Part shown: one piece after another, positions 1-11,148 of the stretch
How positions within the stretch are numbered: position 1 is the first letter of the stretch
How the letters are laid out: every line of letters begins with the position of its first letter
Source of the DNA: Delphinus delphis
Lineage: Eukaryota; Chordata; Mammalia; Artiodactyla; Delphinidae
DNA: 64,000 nt
Assembly: GCF_949987515.2 (NCBI RefSeq)
Contig: NW_027192650.1
Span: forward strand, 4,278,001-4,342,000
Direction of reading: 5' to 3'
Position numbers and translations under genes: made by a program
The notes under the pieces: generated by a model
Told to the model about the DNA's origin: nothing
Database searches by the model: none
The model's input: only the letters and a program-made list of their open reading frames with translations

Positions 1-92
1 CGGGGCAGAATTGCAGGAAACCGATTTCAGGAGGTAGACTGGAATTGCATTGAAAGCATAGGAAAAGAGGCAGAACGTCCACAATGATGCAC
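1..92 (+). repeat. Satellite unit 0, 3' end only
   Basis: Last 92 bp of a unit cut by the window edge. It ends in the stretch that precedes every inverted repeat (AACGTCCACAATGATGCAC). Confidence 0.9.
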
Positions 93-1672
93 TTGGCCAA
101 AATGGGCGTATGCATTTTTTCCTGAATATATTCAGGAAAAAACGCATACGCCCTTTTTGGCCAACCAAGCAAGCTTGCAAAGGAAATCTGCACTACAATG
201 AAGTCTCACTTCCCCCCGGTCAAAAGGGCCATCTGAAAAAAGTGTAAAATCCAGAAAGGCAGGACAGGCCATGGAGAACTGGGAGCCTTGTTATGCTGAA
301 GGGCGGGATGTAAATTGCCAACAGACACTCGGGAGAAGTGTATGGTGTTTCCTGAAACATCTAAAAAACAAAGCAACAGAGCCTAGGGCACTTCCACTTA
401 TGGTCCTATAGCTTAGGGAAATTAAAATCAAAAAGACACAGCCACCCCAAAGTTTGGAACGGCTCTGTTTACAAGAACCTCGTTTACAGTACAAGTTCAA
501 CATCGCAGAAAGTGAAAAATGGATAAAGAAGTTGTGGTATTCACTTACAAAGCAATATCACTCAGCAATGAAATCTATGTCATCAGGCCCTTAGCAGCAC
601 AATGAGTGGATTCAGGTATGATGATTCTAACTGAAATAAGTCACACAGAAAAAGAAACATCATAAGATATCAGTAATACACGGAATGGAAACTTGGCTAC
701 AGAGGAACTGAATTACAGAACAGAACAGGGTCTCAAATTTAGAAAACCAACTTATGCTTGCTTAAGGGTAAAGGTGAGTTGGGGTGCTGCATAAAACCAG
801 AGATTGAAATGAGCACAGATAAAGTTCCTTAAGCCAAATATGGAATAGACAAGAGCCACTCCTTGCTCAACGAAATGGACTCAACACCGCATATTAAACG
901 CCTAAGAATGTACCTGACTAGTAAGTATCTTAAAACCTATGGATTGCTATGTCTCCGAAAGAGAATCAAGCATGTGTACAGGGGCATAAACGCAGCAGTG
1001 ATAGGATTGGAGAGGTTCGGTGAGCAAATGAAGACCCTTTGAAGTCATATTGCATGGTACCCATTCCACGGGTTTCAATTACCCAGGTTTTAGGTATTCT
1101 TCCTTCAGCTAAAACAGGCATGTGGAACCGAGAGTATGATCAACCATGCGATCGGGAGACGTGTTCAAATATGTCTCAGTTTTCCTCCCCTGGTACTCGG
1201 GTGCAACATTCCAGACGCTTTACTAACACTCTCCCCACTTGGAGAGTCAGCGCCTTTAACCTCCTGTTTGGCCCAGTTTGCAATTTCTGCGGAAGATGAA
1301 CAGGAATAACGAGAACCAATGAGAGGCTAGCTGGAGGTGTCTGGACGGGCAAATTTAACTCTCATTTCCCAACAGGAAGAGGAAATAACCAAAGGCTCAG
1401 CGTGCCGTGCCGGAACCAGATTAGGGCCTGAAGCCATCCTGCGGTGTTGCGGCCAGGTCACAAGAAAGCGAGTTGAAGAAAGGAGCTCAGGGGCACTGTA
1501 ATTCACAAACCTGCAGAGTTATAAATGACAGCTATCGTCCAAAAATAGACTGAAGTACGGCTGCCAAGAGGACTTGAAAGCGGGGCAGAATTGCAGGAAA
1601 CCGATTTCAGGAGGTAGACTGGAATTGCATTGAAAGCATAGGAAAAGAGGCAGAACGTCCACAATGATGCAC
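93..1672 (+). repeat. Satellite unit 1 (1,580 bp)
   Basis: The inverted repeat at 93-164 has two mismatches, both in the left arm. The distal part is of the haplotype X type (GGTTTCAATTACCCAGG near 1,070; AAAACAGGCATG near 1,113). It has a private change near 1,130 (CCGAGAG). Confidence 0.9.
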
Positions 1673-3251
1673 TTGGCCAAAATGGGCGTATGCGTTTTTT
1701 CCTGAATATATTCAGGAAAAAACGCATACGCCCTTTTTGGCCAACCAAGCAAGCTTGCAAAGGAAATCTGCACTACAATGAAGTCTCACTTCCCCGCGGT
1801 CAAAAGGGCCATCTGAAAAAAGTGTAAAATCCAGAAAGGCAGGACAGGCCATGGAGAACTGGGAGCCTTGTTATGCTGATGGGCGGGATATAAATTGCCA
1901 ACAACCACTCGGGAGAAGTGTATGGTGTTTCCTGAAACATCTAAAAAACAAAGCAACAGAACCTAGGGCACTTCCACTTATGGTCCGATAGCATAGGGAA
2001 ATTAAAATCAAAAAGACACAGCCACCCCAAAGTTTGGAACGGCTCTGTTTACAAGAACCTCGTTTACAGTACAAGTTCAACATCACAGAAAGTGAAAAAT
2101 GGATAAAGAAGTTGTTGTATTTACTTACAAAGCAATATCACTCAGCAATGAAATCTATGTCATCAGGCCCTTAGCATCACAATGAGTGGATTCAGGTATG
2201 ATGATTCTAACTGAAATAAGTCACACAGAAAAAGAAACATCATAAGATATCAGTAATACACGGAATGTAAACTTGGCTACACAGGAACTGAATTACAGAA
2301 CAGAACAGGGTCTCAAATTTAGAAAACCAACTTATGCTTGCTTAAGGGGAAAGGTGAGTTGGGGTGCTGCATAAAACCAGAGATTGAAATGAGCACAGAT
2401 AAAGTTCCTTAAGTCAAATATGGAATACACAAGAGCTACTCCTTGCTCAACGAAATGGACTCAACACCGCATATTAAACGCCTAAGAATGTACCTGACTA
2501 GTAAGTATCGTAAAACCTATGGATTGCTATGTCTCCAAAAGAGAATCAAGCATGTGTACAGGGGCATAAATGCAGCAGTGATAGGATTGGACAGGTTCGG
2601 TGAGCAAATGAAGACCCTTTGAAGTCATATTGCATGGTACCCATTACACGGGTCTTAACTCTCCAGGTTTAAGGTATTCTTCCTTCAGCTAAAACATGCA
2701 TGTGGAACCCAAGTATGATCAACCATGTGAACGGGAGACGTGTTCAAATATGTCTCAGTTTTCCTCCCCTGGTACTCAGGTGCAACATTCCAGACGCTTT
2801 ACTAACACTCTCCCCACTTGGAGAGTCAGCGCCTTTAACCTCCTGTTTGGCCCAGTTTGCAATTTCTGCGGAAGATGAACAGGAATAGCGAGAACCAATG
2901 AGAGGCTAGCTGGAGGTGTCTGGACGGGCAAATTTAACTCTCATTTCCCAACAGGAAGAGGAAATAACCAAAGGCTCAGCGTGCCGTGCCGGAACCAGAT
3001 TAGGGCCTGAAGCCATCCTGCGGTGTTGCGGCCAGGTCACAAGAAAGCGAGTTGAAGAAAGGAGCTCAGGGGCACTGTAATTCACAAACCTGCAGAGTTA
3101 TAAATGACAGCTATCGTCCAAAAATAGACTGAAGTAAGGCTGCCAAGAGGACTTGAAAGCGGGGCAGAATTGCAGGAAACCGATTTCAGGAGGTAGACTG
3201 GAATTGCATTGAAAGCATAGGAAAAGAGGCAGAACGTCCACAATGATGCAC
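1673..3251 (+). repeat. Satellite unit 2 (1,579 bp)
   Basis: The inverted repeat at 1,673-1,744 has one mismatch. From about 2,083 it is the first unit of the 6,317-bp duplicated block. Marker GTTGTTGTAT near 2,112 is shared only with unit 6. The distal part is haplotype Y (GGTCTTAACTCTCCAGG; AAAACATGCATG). Confidence 0.9.
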
Positions 3252-3323
3252 TTGGCCAAAAAGGGCGTATGCGTTTTTTCCTGAATATATTCAGGAAAAA
3301 ACGCATACGCCCTTTTTGGCCAA
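3252..3323. repeat. 72-bp perfect palindrome (example copy)
   Basis: Each arm is 36 nt and there is no spacer; the centre is GAATATATTC between 3,287 and 3,288. The left arm begins TTGGCCAAAAAGGGCG, then has a T6 run and CCTGAATA; the right arm mirrors it. Copies start at 93, 1673, 3252, 4832, 6412, 7990, 9569, 11149, 12729, 14307, 15887, 17467, 19043, 20622, 23372, 24950, 26529, 28107, 29685, 31264, 32844, 34422, 36000, 37578, 39158, 40736, 42314, 43891, 45467, 47045, 48623, 50202, 51782, 53363 and 54943, plus a half copy at 21,836. Eighteen are perfect, thirteen have one mismatch and three have two. A 10-bp palindrome (GCAAGCTTGC) lies a few bases downstream of each copy. Confidence 0.97.
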
Positions 3324-3335
3324 CCAAGCAAGCTT

Positions 3336-4160
3336 GCAAAGGAAATCTGCACTACAATGAAGTCTCACTTCCCCCCGGTCAAAAGGGCCATCTGAAAAAA
3401 GTGTAAAATCCAGAAAGGCAGGACAGGCCATGGAGAACTGGGAGCCTTGTTATGCTGATGGGCGGGATGTAAATTGCCAACAGACACTCGGGAGAAGTGT
3501 ATGGTGTTTCCTGAAACATCTAAAAAACAAAGCAACAGAACCTAGGGCACTTCCACTTATGGTCCTATAGCTTAGGGAAATTAAAATCAAAAAGACACAG
3601 CCACCCCAAAGTTTGGAACGGCTCTGTTTACAAGAACCTCGTTTACAGTACAAGTTCAACATCGCAGAAAGTGAAAAATGGATAAAGAAGTTGTGGTATT
3701 CACTTACAAAGCAATATCACTCAGCAATGAAATCTATGTCATCAGGCCCTTAGCAGCACAATGAGTGGATTCAGGTATGATGATTCTAACTGAAATAAGT
3801 CACACAGAAAAAGAAACATCATAAGATATCAGTAATACACGGAATGGAAACTTGGCTACAGAGGAACTGAATTACAGAACAGAACAGGGTCTCAAATTTA
3901 GAAAACCAACTTATGCTTGCTTAAGGGTAAAGGTGAGTTGGGGTGCTGCATAAAACCAGAGATTGAAATGAGCACAGATAAAGTTCCTTAAGCCAAATAT
4001 GGAATAGACAAGAGCCACTCCTTGCTCAACGAAATGGACTCAACACCGCATATTAAACGCCTAAGAATGTACCTGACTAGTAAGTATCTTAAAACCTATG
4101 GATTGCTATGTCTCCGAAAGAGAATCAAGCATGTGTACAGGGGCATAAACGCAGCAGTGA
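3336..4160 (+). repeat. L1 3'-end relic within the unit (example copy)
   Basis: After the palindrome, the sequence aligns by eye with the C-terminal end of L1 ORF2 and the L1 3' UTR. It can be compared with the better preserved L1 at 55,733 in this same window. Anchors are CACTACAATGAAGTCTCAC near 3,350, the GTAAATTGCCAACAG block, GAAAAATGGATAAAGAAG near 3,676, and CACACAGAAAAAGAAACAT near 3,803. The reading frame is destroyed by stops and indels. The ORF2-derived part runs to about 3,760 and the rest is 3' UTR. The A-rich 3' tail is missing here but present in the old units after 60.5 kb. Confidence 0.8.
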
Positions 4161-4831
4161 TAGGATTGGAGAGGTTCGGTGAGCAAATGAAGACCCTTTG
4201 AAGTCATATTGCATGGTACCCATTCCACGGGTTTCAATTACCAAGGTTTTAGGTATTCTTCCTTCAGCTAAAACAGGCATGTGGAACCCAGAGTATGATC
4301 AACCATGTGATCGGGAGACGTGTTCAAATATGTCTCAGTTTTCCTCCCCTGGTACTCGGGTGCAACATTCCAGACGCTTTACTAACACTCTCCCCACTTG
4401 GAGAGTCAGCGCCTTTAACCTCCTGTTTGGCCCAGTTTGCAATTTCTGCGGAAGATGAACAGGAATAGCGAGAACCAATGAGAGGCTAGCTGGAGGTGTC
4501 TGGACGGGCAAATTTAACTCTCATTTCCCAACAGGAAGAGGAAATAACCAAAGGCTCAGCGTGCCGTGCCGGAACCAGATTAGGGCCTGAAGCCATCCTG
4601 CGGTGTTGCGGCCAGGTCACAAGAAAGCGAGTTGAAGAAAGGAGCTCAGGGGCACTGTAATTCACAAACCTGCAGAGTTATAAATGACAGCTATCGTCCA
4701 AAAATAGACTGAAGTAAGGCTGCCAAGAGGACTTGAAAGCGGGGCAGAATTGCAGGAAACCGATTTCAGGAGGTAGACTGGAATTGCATTGAAAGCATAG
4801 GAAAAGAGGCAGAACGTCCACAATGATGCAC
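4161..4831 (+). repeat. Non-L1 part of the unit (example copy)
   Basis: This ~670-bp stretch lies between the L1 relic and the next palindrome. I do not recognise its origin. It has a CCAAT motif (near 4,477) and a TATA-like TTATAAAT (near 4,679), but these are about 200 bp apart with no further promoter evidence. Homologous sequence is present in the old units near 60.9-61.48 kb and 62.55-63.21 kb, so it belonged to the ancestral unit. Confidence 0.7.
4387..4406. repeat. Small conserved hairpin (7-bp stem, 6-nt loop)
   Basis: Stem ACTCTCC / GGAGAGT encloses loop CCACTT. It recurs at this place in most units. CTCCCCACTTGGAG is also kept in both old units (near 61,040 and 62,775). A common variant changes the base before the loop (CTCCCGACTTGGAG). 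Confidence 0.6.
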
Positions 4832-6411
4832 TTGGCCAAAATGGGCGTATGCGTTTTTTCCTGAATATATTCAGGAAAAAACGCATACGCCCTTTTTGGC
4901 CAACCAAGCAAGCTTGCAAAGGAAATCTGCACTACAATGAAGTCTCACTTCCCCGCGGTCAAAAGGGCCATCTGAAAAAAGTGTAAAATCCAGAAAGGCA
5001 GGACAGGCCATGGAGAACTGGGAGCCTTGTTATGCTGATGGGCGGGATGTAAATTGCCAACAACCACTCGGGAGAAGTGTATGGTGTTTCCTGAAACATC
5101 TAAAAAACAAAGCAACAGAGCCTAGGGCACTTCCACTTATGGTCCTATAGCTTAGGGAATTTAAAATCAAAAAGACACAGCCACCCCAAAGTTTGGAACG
5201 GCTCTGTTTACAAGAACCTCGTTTACAGTACAAGTTCAACATCGCAGAAAGTGAAAAATGGATAAAGAAGTTGTGGTATTCACTTACAAAGCAATATCAC
5301 TCAGCAATGAAATCTATGTCATCAGGCCCTTAGCAGCACAATGAGTGGATTCAGGTATGATGATTCTAACTGAAATAAGTCACACAGAAAAAGAAACATC
5401 ATAAGATATCAGTAATACATGGAATGGAAACTTGGCTACACAGGAACTGAATTACAGAACAGAACAGGGTCTCAAATTTAGAAAACCAACTTATGCTTGC
5501 TTAAGGGTAAAGGTGAGTTGGGGTGCTGCATAAAACCAGAGATTGAAATGAGCACAGATAAAGTTCCTTAAGCCAAATATGGAATAGACAAGAGCTACTC
5601 CTTGCTCAACGAAATGGACTCAACACCCCATATTAAACGCCTAAGAATGTACCTGACTAGTAAGTATCTTAAAACCTATGGATTGCTATGTCTCCGAAAG
5701 AGAATCAAGCATGTGTACAGGGGCATAAACGCAGCAGTGATAGGATTGGAGAGGTTCGGTGAGCAAATGAAGACCCTTTGAAGTCATATTGCATGGTACC
5801 CATTCCACCGGTTTCAACTACCCAGGTTTAAGGTATTCTTCCTTCAGCTAAAACATGCATGTGGAACCTAGAGTATGATCAACCATGTGAATGGGAGACG
5901 TGTTCAAATATGTCTCAGTTTTCCTCCCCTGGTACTCGGGTGCAACATTCCAGACGCTTTACTAACACTCTCCCCACTTGGAGAGTCAGTCCCTTTAACC
6001 TCCTGTTTGGCCCAGTTTGCAATTTCTGCGGAAGATGAACAGGAATAGTGAGAACCAATGAGAGGCTAGCTGGAGGTGTCTGGACGGGCAAATTTAACTC
6101 TCATTTCCCACCAGGAAGAGGAAATAACCAAAGGCTCAGCGTGCCGTACCGGAACCAGATTAGGGCCTGAAGTCATCCTGCGGTGTTGCGGCCAGCTCAA
6201 AAGAAAGCGAGTTGAAGAAAGGAGCTCAGGGGCACTGTAATTCACAAACCTGCAGAGTTATAAATGACAGGTATCGTCCAAAAATAGACTGAAGTAAGGC
6301 TGCCAAGAGGACTTGAAATCGGGGCAGAATTGCAGGAAACCGATTTCAGGAGGTAGACTGGAATTGCATTGAAAGCATAGGAAAAGAGGCAGAACGTCCA
6401 CAATGATGCAC
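4832..6411 (+). repeat. Satellite unit 4 (1,580 bp)
   Basis: The inverted repeat has one mismatch (AAAATGGG in the left arm). Markers are GGGAATTTAAAATC near 5,156 and CCACCGGTTTCAAC near 5,806. It is the counterpart of unit 8. Confidence 0.9.
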
Positions 6412-7989
6412 TTGGCCAAAAAGGGCGTATGCGTTTTTTCCTGAATATATTCAGGAAAAAACGCATACGCCCTTTTTGGCCAACCAAGCAAGCTTGCAAA
6501 GGAAATCTGCACTACAATGAAGTCTCACTTCCCCCCGGTCAAAAGGGCCATCTGAAAAAAGTGTAAAATCCAGAAAGGCAGGACAGGCCATGGAGAACAG
6601 GGAGCCTTGTTATGCTGATGGGCGGGATGTAAATTGCCAACAACCACTGGGGAGAAGTGTATGGTGTTTCCTGAAACATCTAAAAAACAAAGCAACAGAG
6701 CCTAGGGCACTTCCACTTATGGTCCTATAGCTTAGGGAAATTAAAATCAAAAAGACACAGCCACCCCAAAGTTTGGAACGGCTCTGTTTACAAGAACCTC
6801 GTTTACAGTACAAGTTCAACATCGCAGAAAGTGAAAAATGGATAAAGAAGTTGTGGTATTCACTTACAAAGCAATATCACTCAGCAATGAAATCTATGTC
6901 ATCAGGCCCTTAGCAGCACAATGAGTGGATTCAGGTATGATGATTCTAACTGAAATAAGTCACACAGAAAAAGAAACATCATAAGATATCAGTAATACAC
7001 GGAATGGAACCTTGGCTACAGAGGAACTGAATTACAGAACAGAACAGGGTCTCAAATTTAGAAAACCAACTTATGCTTGCTTAAGGGTAAAGGTGAGTTG
7101 GGGTGCTGCATAAAACCAGAGATTGAAATGAGCACAGATAAAGTTCCTTAAGCCAAATATGGAATAGACAAGAGCCACTCCTTGCTCAACGAAATGGACT
7201 CAACACCGCATATTAAACGCCTAAGAATGTACCTGACTAGTAAGTATCTTAAAACCTATGGATTGCTATGTCTCCGAAAGAGAATCAAGCATGTGTACAG
7301 GGGCATAAACGCAGCAGTGATAGTATTGGAGAGGTTCGGTGAGCAAATGAAGACCCTTTGAAGTCATATTGCATGGTACCCATTCCACGGGTTTCAATTA
7401 CCCAGGTTTTAGGTATTCTTCCTTCAGCTAACAGGCATGTGGAACCCAGAGTATGATCAACCATGTGATCGGGAGACGTGTTCAAATATGTCTCAGTTTT
7501 CCTCCCCTGGTACTCGGGTGCAACATTCCAGACGCTTTACTAACACTCTCCCCACTTGGAGAGTCAGCGCCTTTAACCTCCTGTTTGGCCCAGTTTGCAA
7601 TTTCTGCGGAAGATGAACAGGAATAGCGAGAACCAATGAGAGGCTAGCTGGAGGTGTCTGGACGGGCAAATTTAACTCTCATTTCCCAACAGGAAGAGGA
7701 AATAACCAAAGGCTCAGCGTGCCGTGCCGGAACCAGATTAGGGCCTGAAGCCATCCTGCGGTGTTGCGGCCAGGTCACAAGAAAGCGAGTTGAAGAAAGG
7801 AGCTCAGGGGCACTGTAATTCACAAACCTGCAGAGTTATAAATGACAGCTATCGTCCAAAAATAGACTGAAGTACGGCTGCCAAGAGGACTTGAAAGCGG
7901 GGCAGAATTGCAGGAAACCGATTTCAGGAGGTAGACTGGAATTTCATTGAAAGCATAGGAAAAGAGGCAGAACGTCCACAATGATGCAC
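6412..7989 (+). repeat. Satellite unit 5 (1,578 bp)
   Basis: It has a perfect inverted repeat. A 2-bp deletion gives CAGCTAACAGGCATG near 7,428, shared with unit 9. GATAGTATTGG near 7,320 is shared with unit 9 only. Confidence 0.9.
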
Positions 7990-9568
7990 TTGGCCAAAAA
8001 GGGCGTATGCGTTTTTTCCTGAATATATTCAGGATAAAACGCATACGCCCTTTTTGGCCAACCAAGCAAGCTTGCAAAGGAAATCTGCACTACAATGAAG
8101 TCTCACTTCCCCCCGGTCAAAAGGGCCATCTGAAAAAAGTGTAAAATCCAGAAAGGCAGGACAGGCCATGGAGAACTGGGAGCCTTGTTATGCTGATGGG
8201 TGGGATGTAAATTGCCAACAACCACTCGGGAGAAGTGTATGGTGTTTCCTGAAACATCTAAAAAACAAAGCAACAGAACCTAGGGCACTTCCACTTATGG
8301 TCCTATAGCTTAGGGAAATTAAAATCAAAAAGACACAGCCACCCCAAAGTTTGGAACGCCTCTGTTTACAAGAACCTCGTTTACAGTACAAGTTCAACAT
8401 CACAGAAAGTGAAAAATGGATAAAGAAGTTGTTGTATTTACTTACAAAGCAATATCACTCAGCAATGAAATCTATGTCATCAGGCCCTTAGCATCACAAT
8501 GAGTGGATTCAGGTATGATGATTCTAACTGAAATAAGTCACACAGAAAAAGAAACATCATAAGATATCAGTAATACACAGAATGTAAACTTGGCTACACA
8601 GGAACTGAATTACAGAACAGAACAGGGTCTCAAATTTAGAAAACCAACTTATGCTTGCTTAAGGGGAAAGGTGAGTTGGGGTGCTGCATAAAACCAGAGA
8701 TTGAAATGAGCACAGATAAAGTTCCTTAAGTCAAATATGGAATACACAAGAGCTACTCCTTGCTCAACGAAATGGACTCAACACCGCATATTAAACGCCT
8801 AAGAATGTACCTGACTAGTAAGTATCGTAAAACCTATGGATTGCTATGTCTCCAAAAGAGAATCAAGCATGTGTACAGGGGCATAAATGCAGCAGTGATA
8901 GGATTGGACAGGTTCGGTGAGCAAATGAAGACCCTTTGAAGTCATATTGCATGGTACCCATTACACGGGTCTTAACTCTCCAGGTTTAAGGTATTCTTCC
9001 TTCAGCTAAAACATGCATGTGGAACCCAAGTATGATCAACCATGTGAACGGGAGACGTGTTCAAATATGTCTCAGTTTTCCTCCCCTGGTACTCAGGTGC
9101 AACATTCCAGACGCTTTACTAACACTCTCCCCACTTGGAGAGTCAGCGCCTTTAACCTCCTGTTTGGCCCAGTTTGCAATTTCTGCGGAAGATGAACAGG
9201 AATAGCGAGAACCAATGAGAGGCTAGCTGGAGGTGTCTGGACGGGCAAATTTAACTCTCATTTCCCAACAGGAAGAGGAAATAACCAAAGGCTCAGCGTG
9301 CCGTGCCGGAACCAGATTAGGGCCTGAAGCCATCCTGCGGTGTTGCGGCCAGGTCACAAGAAAGCGAGTTGAAGAAAGGAGCTCAGGGGCACTGTAATTC
9401 ACAAACCTGCAGAGTTATAAATGACAGCTATCGTCCAAAAATAGACTGAAGTAAGGCTGCCAAGAGGACTTGAAAGCGGGGCAGAATTGCAGGAAACCGA
9501 TTTCAGGAGGTAGACTGGAATTGCATTGAAAGCATAGGAAAAGAGGCAGAACGTCCACAATGATGCAC
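7990..9568 (+). repeat. Satellite unit 6 (1,579 bp)
   Basis: The inverted repeat has one mismatch (AGGATAAAACG in the right arm), shared with unit 10 and not with unit 2. The junction of the two four-unit blocks lies inside this unit near 8,400. The distal part is haplotype Y. Confidence 0.9.
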
Positions 9569-11148
9569 TTGGCCAAAAAGGGCGTATGCGTTTTTTCCTG
9601 AATATATTCAGGAAAAAACGCATACGCCCTTTTTGGCCAACCAAGCAAGCTTGCAAAGGAAATCTGCACTACAATGAAGTCTCACTTCCCCCCGGTCAAA
9701 AGGGCCATCTGAAAAAAGTGTAAAATCCAGAAAGGCAGGACAGGCCATGGAGAACTGGGAGCCTTGTTATGCTGATGGGCGGGATGTAAATTGCCAACAG
9801 ACACTCGGGAGAAGTGTATGGTGTTTCCTGAAACATCTAAAAAACAAAGCAACAGAACCTAGGGCACTTCCACTTATGGTCCTATAGCTTAGGGAAATTA
9901 AAATCAAAAAGACACAGCCACCCCAAAGTTTGGAACGGCTCTGTTTACAAGAACCTCGTTTACAGTACAAGTTCAACATCGCAGAAAGTGAAAAATGGAT
10001 AAAGAAGTTGTGGTATTCACTTACAAAGCAATATCACTCAGCAATGAAATCTATGTCATCAGGCCCTTAGCAGCACAATGAGTGGATTCAGGTATGATGA
10101 TTCTAACTGAAATAAGTCACACAGAAAAAGAAACATCATAAGATATCAGTAATACACGGAATGGAAACTTGGCTACAGAGGAACTGAATTACAGAACAGA
10201 ACAGGGTCTCAAATTTAGAAAACCAACTTATGCTTGCTTAAGGGTAAAGGTGAGTTGGGGTGCTGCATAAAACCAGAGATTGAAATGAGCACAGATAAAG
10301 TTCCTTAAGCCAAATATGGAATAGACAAGAGCCACTCCTTGCTCAACGAAATGGACTCAACACCGCATATTAAACGCCTAAGAATGTACCTGACTAGTAA
10401 GTATCTTAAAACCTATGGATTGCTATGTCTCCGAAAGAGAATCAAGCATGTGTACAGGGGCATAAACGCAGCAGTGATAGGATTGGAGAGGTTCGGTGAG
10501 CAAATGAAGACCCTTTGAAGTCATATTGCATGGTACCCATTCCACGGGTTTCAATTACCCAGGTTTTAGGTATTCTTCCTTCAGCTAAAACAGGCATGTG
10601 GAACCCAGAGTATGATCAACCATGTGATCGGGAGACGTGTTCAAATATGTCTCAGTTTTCCTCCCCTGGTACTCGGGTGCAACATTCCAGACGCTTTACT
10701 AACACTCTCCCCACTTGGAGAGTCAGCGCCTTTAACCTCCTGTTTGGCCCAGTTTGCAATTTCTGCGGAAGATGAACAGGAATAGCGAGAACCAATGAGA
10801 GGCTAGCTGGAGGTGTCTGGACGGGCAAATTTAACTCTCATTTCCCAACAGGAAGAGGAAATAACCAAAGGCTCAGCGTGCCGTGCCGGAACCAGATTAG
10901 GGCCTGAAGCCATCCTGCGGTGTTGCGGCCAGGTCACAAGAAAGCGAGTTGAAGAAAGGAGCTCAGGGGCACTGTAATTCACAAACCTGCAGAGTTATAA
11001 ATGACAGCTATCGTCCAAAAATAGACTGAAGTAAGGCTGCCAAGAGGACTTGAAAGCGGGGCAGAATTGCAGGAAACCGATTTCAGGAGGTAGACTGGAA
11101 TTGCATTGAAAGCATAGGAAAAGAGGCAGAACGTCCACAATGATGCAC
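9569..11148 (+). repeat. Satellite unit 7 (1,580 bp)
   Basis: Perfect inverted repeat at 9,569-9,640. Near-identical to unit 3; distal part is haplotype X. Confidence 0.9.

Larger units (their letters stand above)
3252..4831 (+). repeat. Satellite unit 3 (1,580 bp), reference unit
   Basis: It has a perfect inverted repeat and a haplotype X distal part. I use it as the reference for sub-unit features. It is near-identical to unit 7, 6,317 bp downstream; one difference is ACCAAGG near 4,243 against ACCCAGG in unit 7. Confidence 0.92.
2083..8399 (+). repeat. Four-unit block, copy A (6,317 bp)
   Basis: This is the first of two tandem near-identical four-unit blocks. Markers at the same offset in copy B include GTTGTTGTAT, GGGAATTTAAAATC, GATAGTATTGG and CAGCTAACAGG. 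Differences I saw include 6,318 (T/G), 6,648 (G/C), 7,943, ~4,243 and ~2,269. The left boundary falls in the L1 part near ACATCACAGAAAG, because sequence before it differs between units 2 and 6. Confidence 0.85.

Noticed and set aside
93..164. Palindrome as a rho-independent terminator
   Set aside because: The host is a mammal. The stem is symmetrical with A/T runs inside it and no downstream transcription unit; the terminator model does not apply.
1015..1031. Possible CENP-B box (TTCGGTGAG region)
   Set aside because: The core NTTCG is present but the following conserved A and CGGG are not at the required spacing, here or elsewhere in the unit.
1503..1760. Minus-strand open frame of 85 residues, repeated in almost every unit
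   Set aside because: It spans the palindrome and the DNA before it. Its apparent conservation is satellite homogeneity, substitutions fall at all codon positions, overlapping frames are equally open, and it is lost in the old units.
4470..4690. CCAAT and TATA-like motifs as a promoter in each unit
   Set aside because: They are about 200 bp apart with no initiator or other support. Such short motifs occur by chance.
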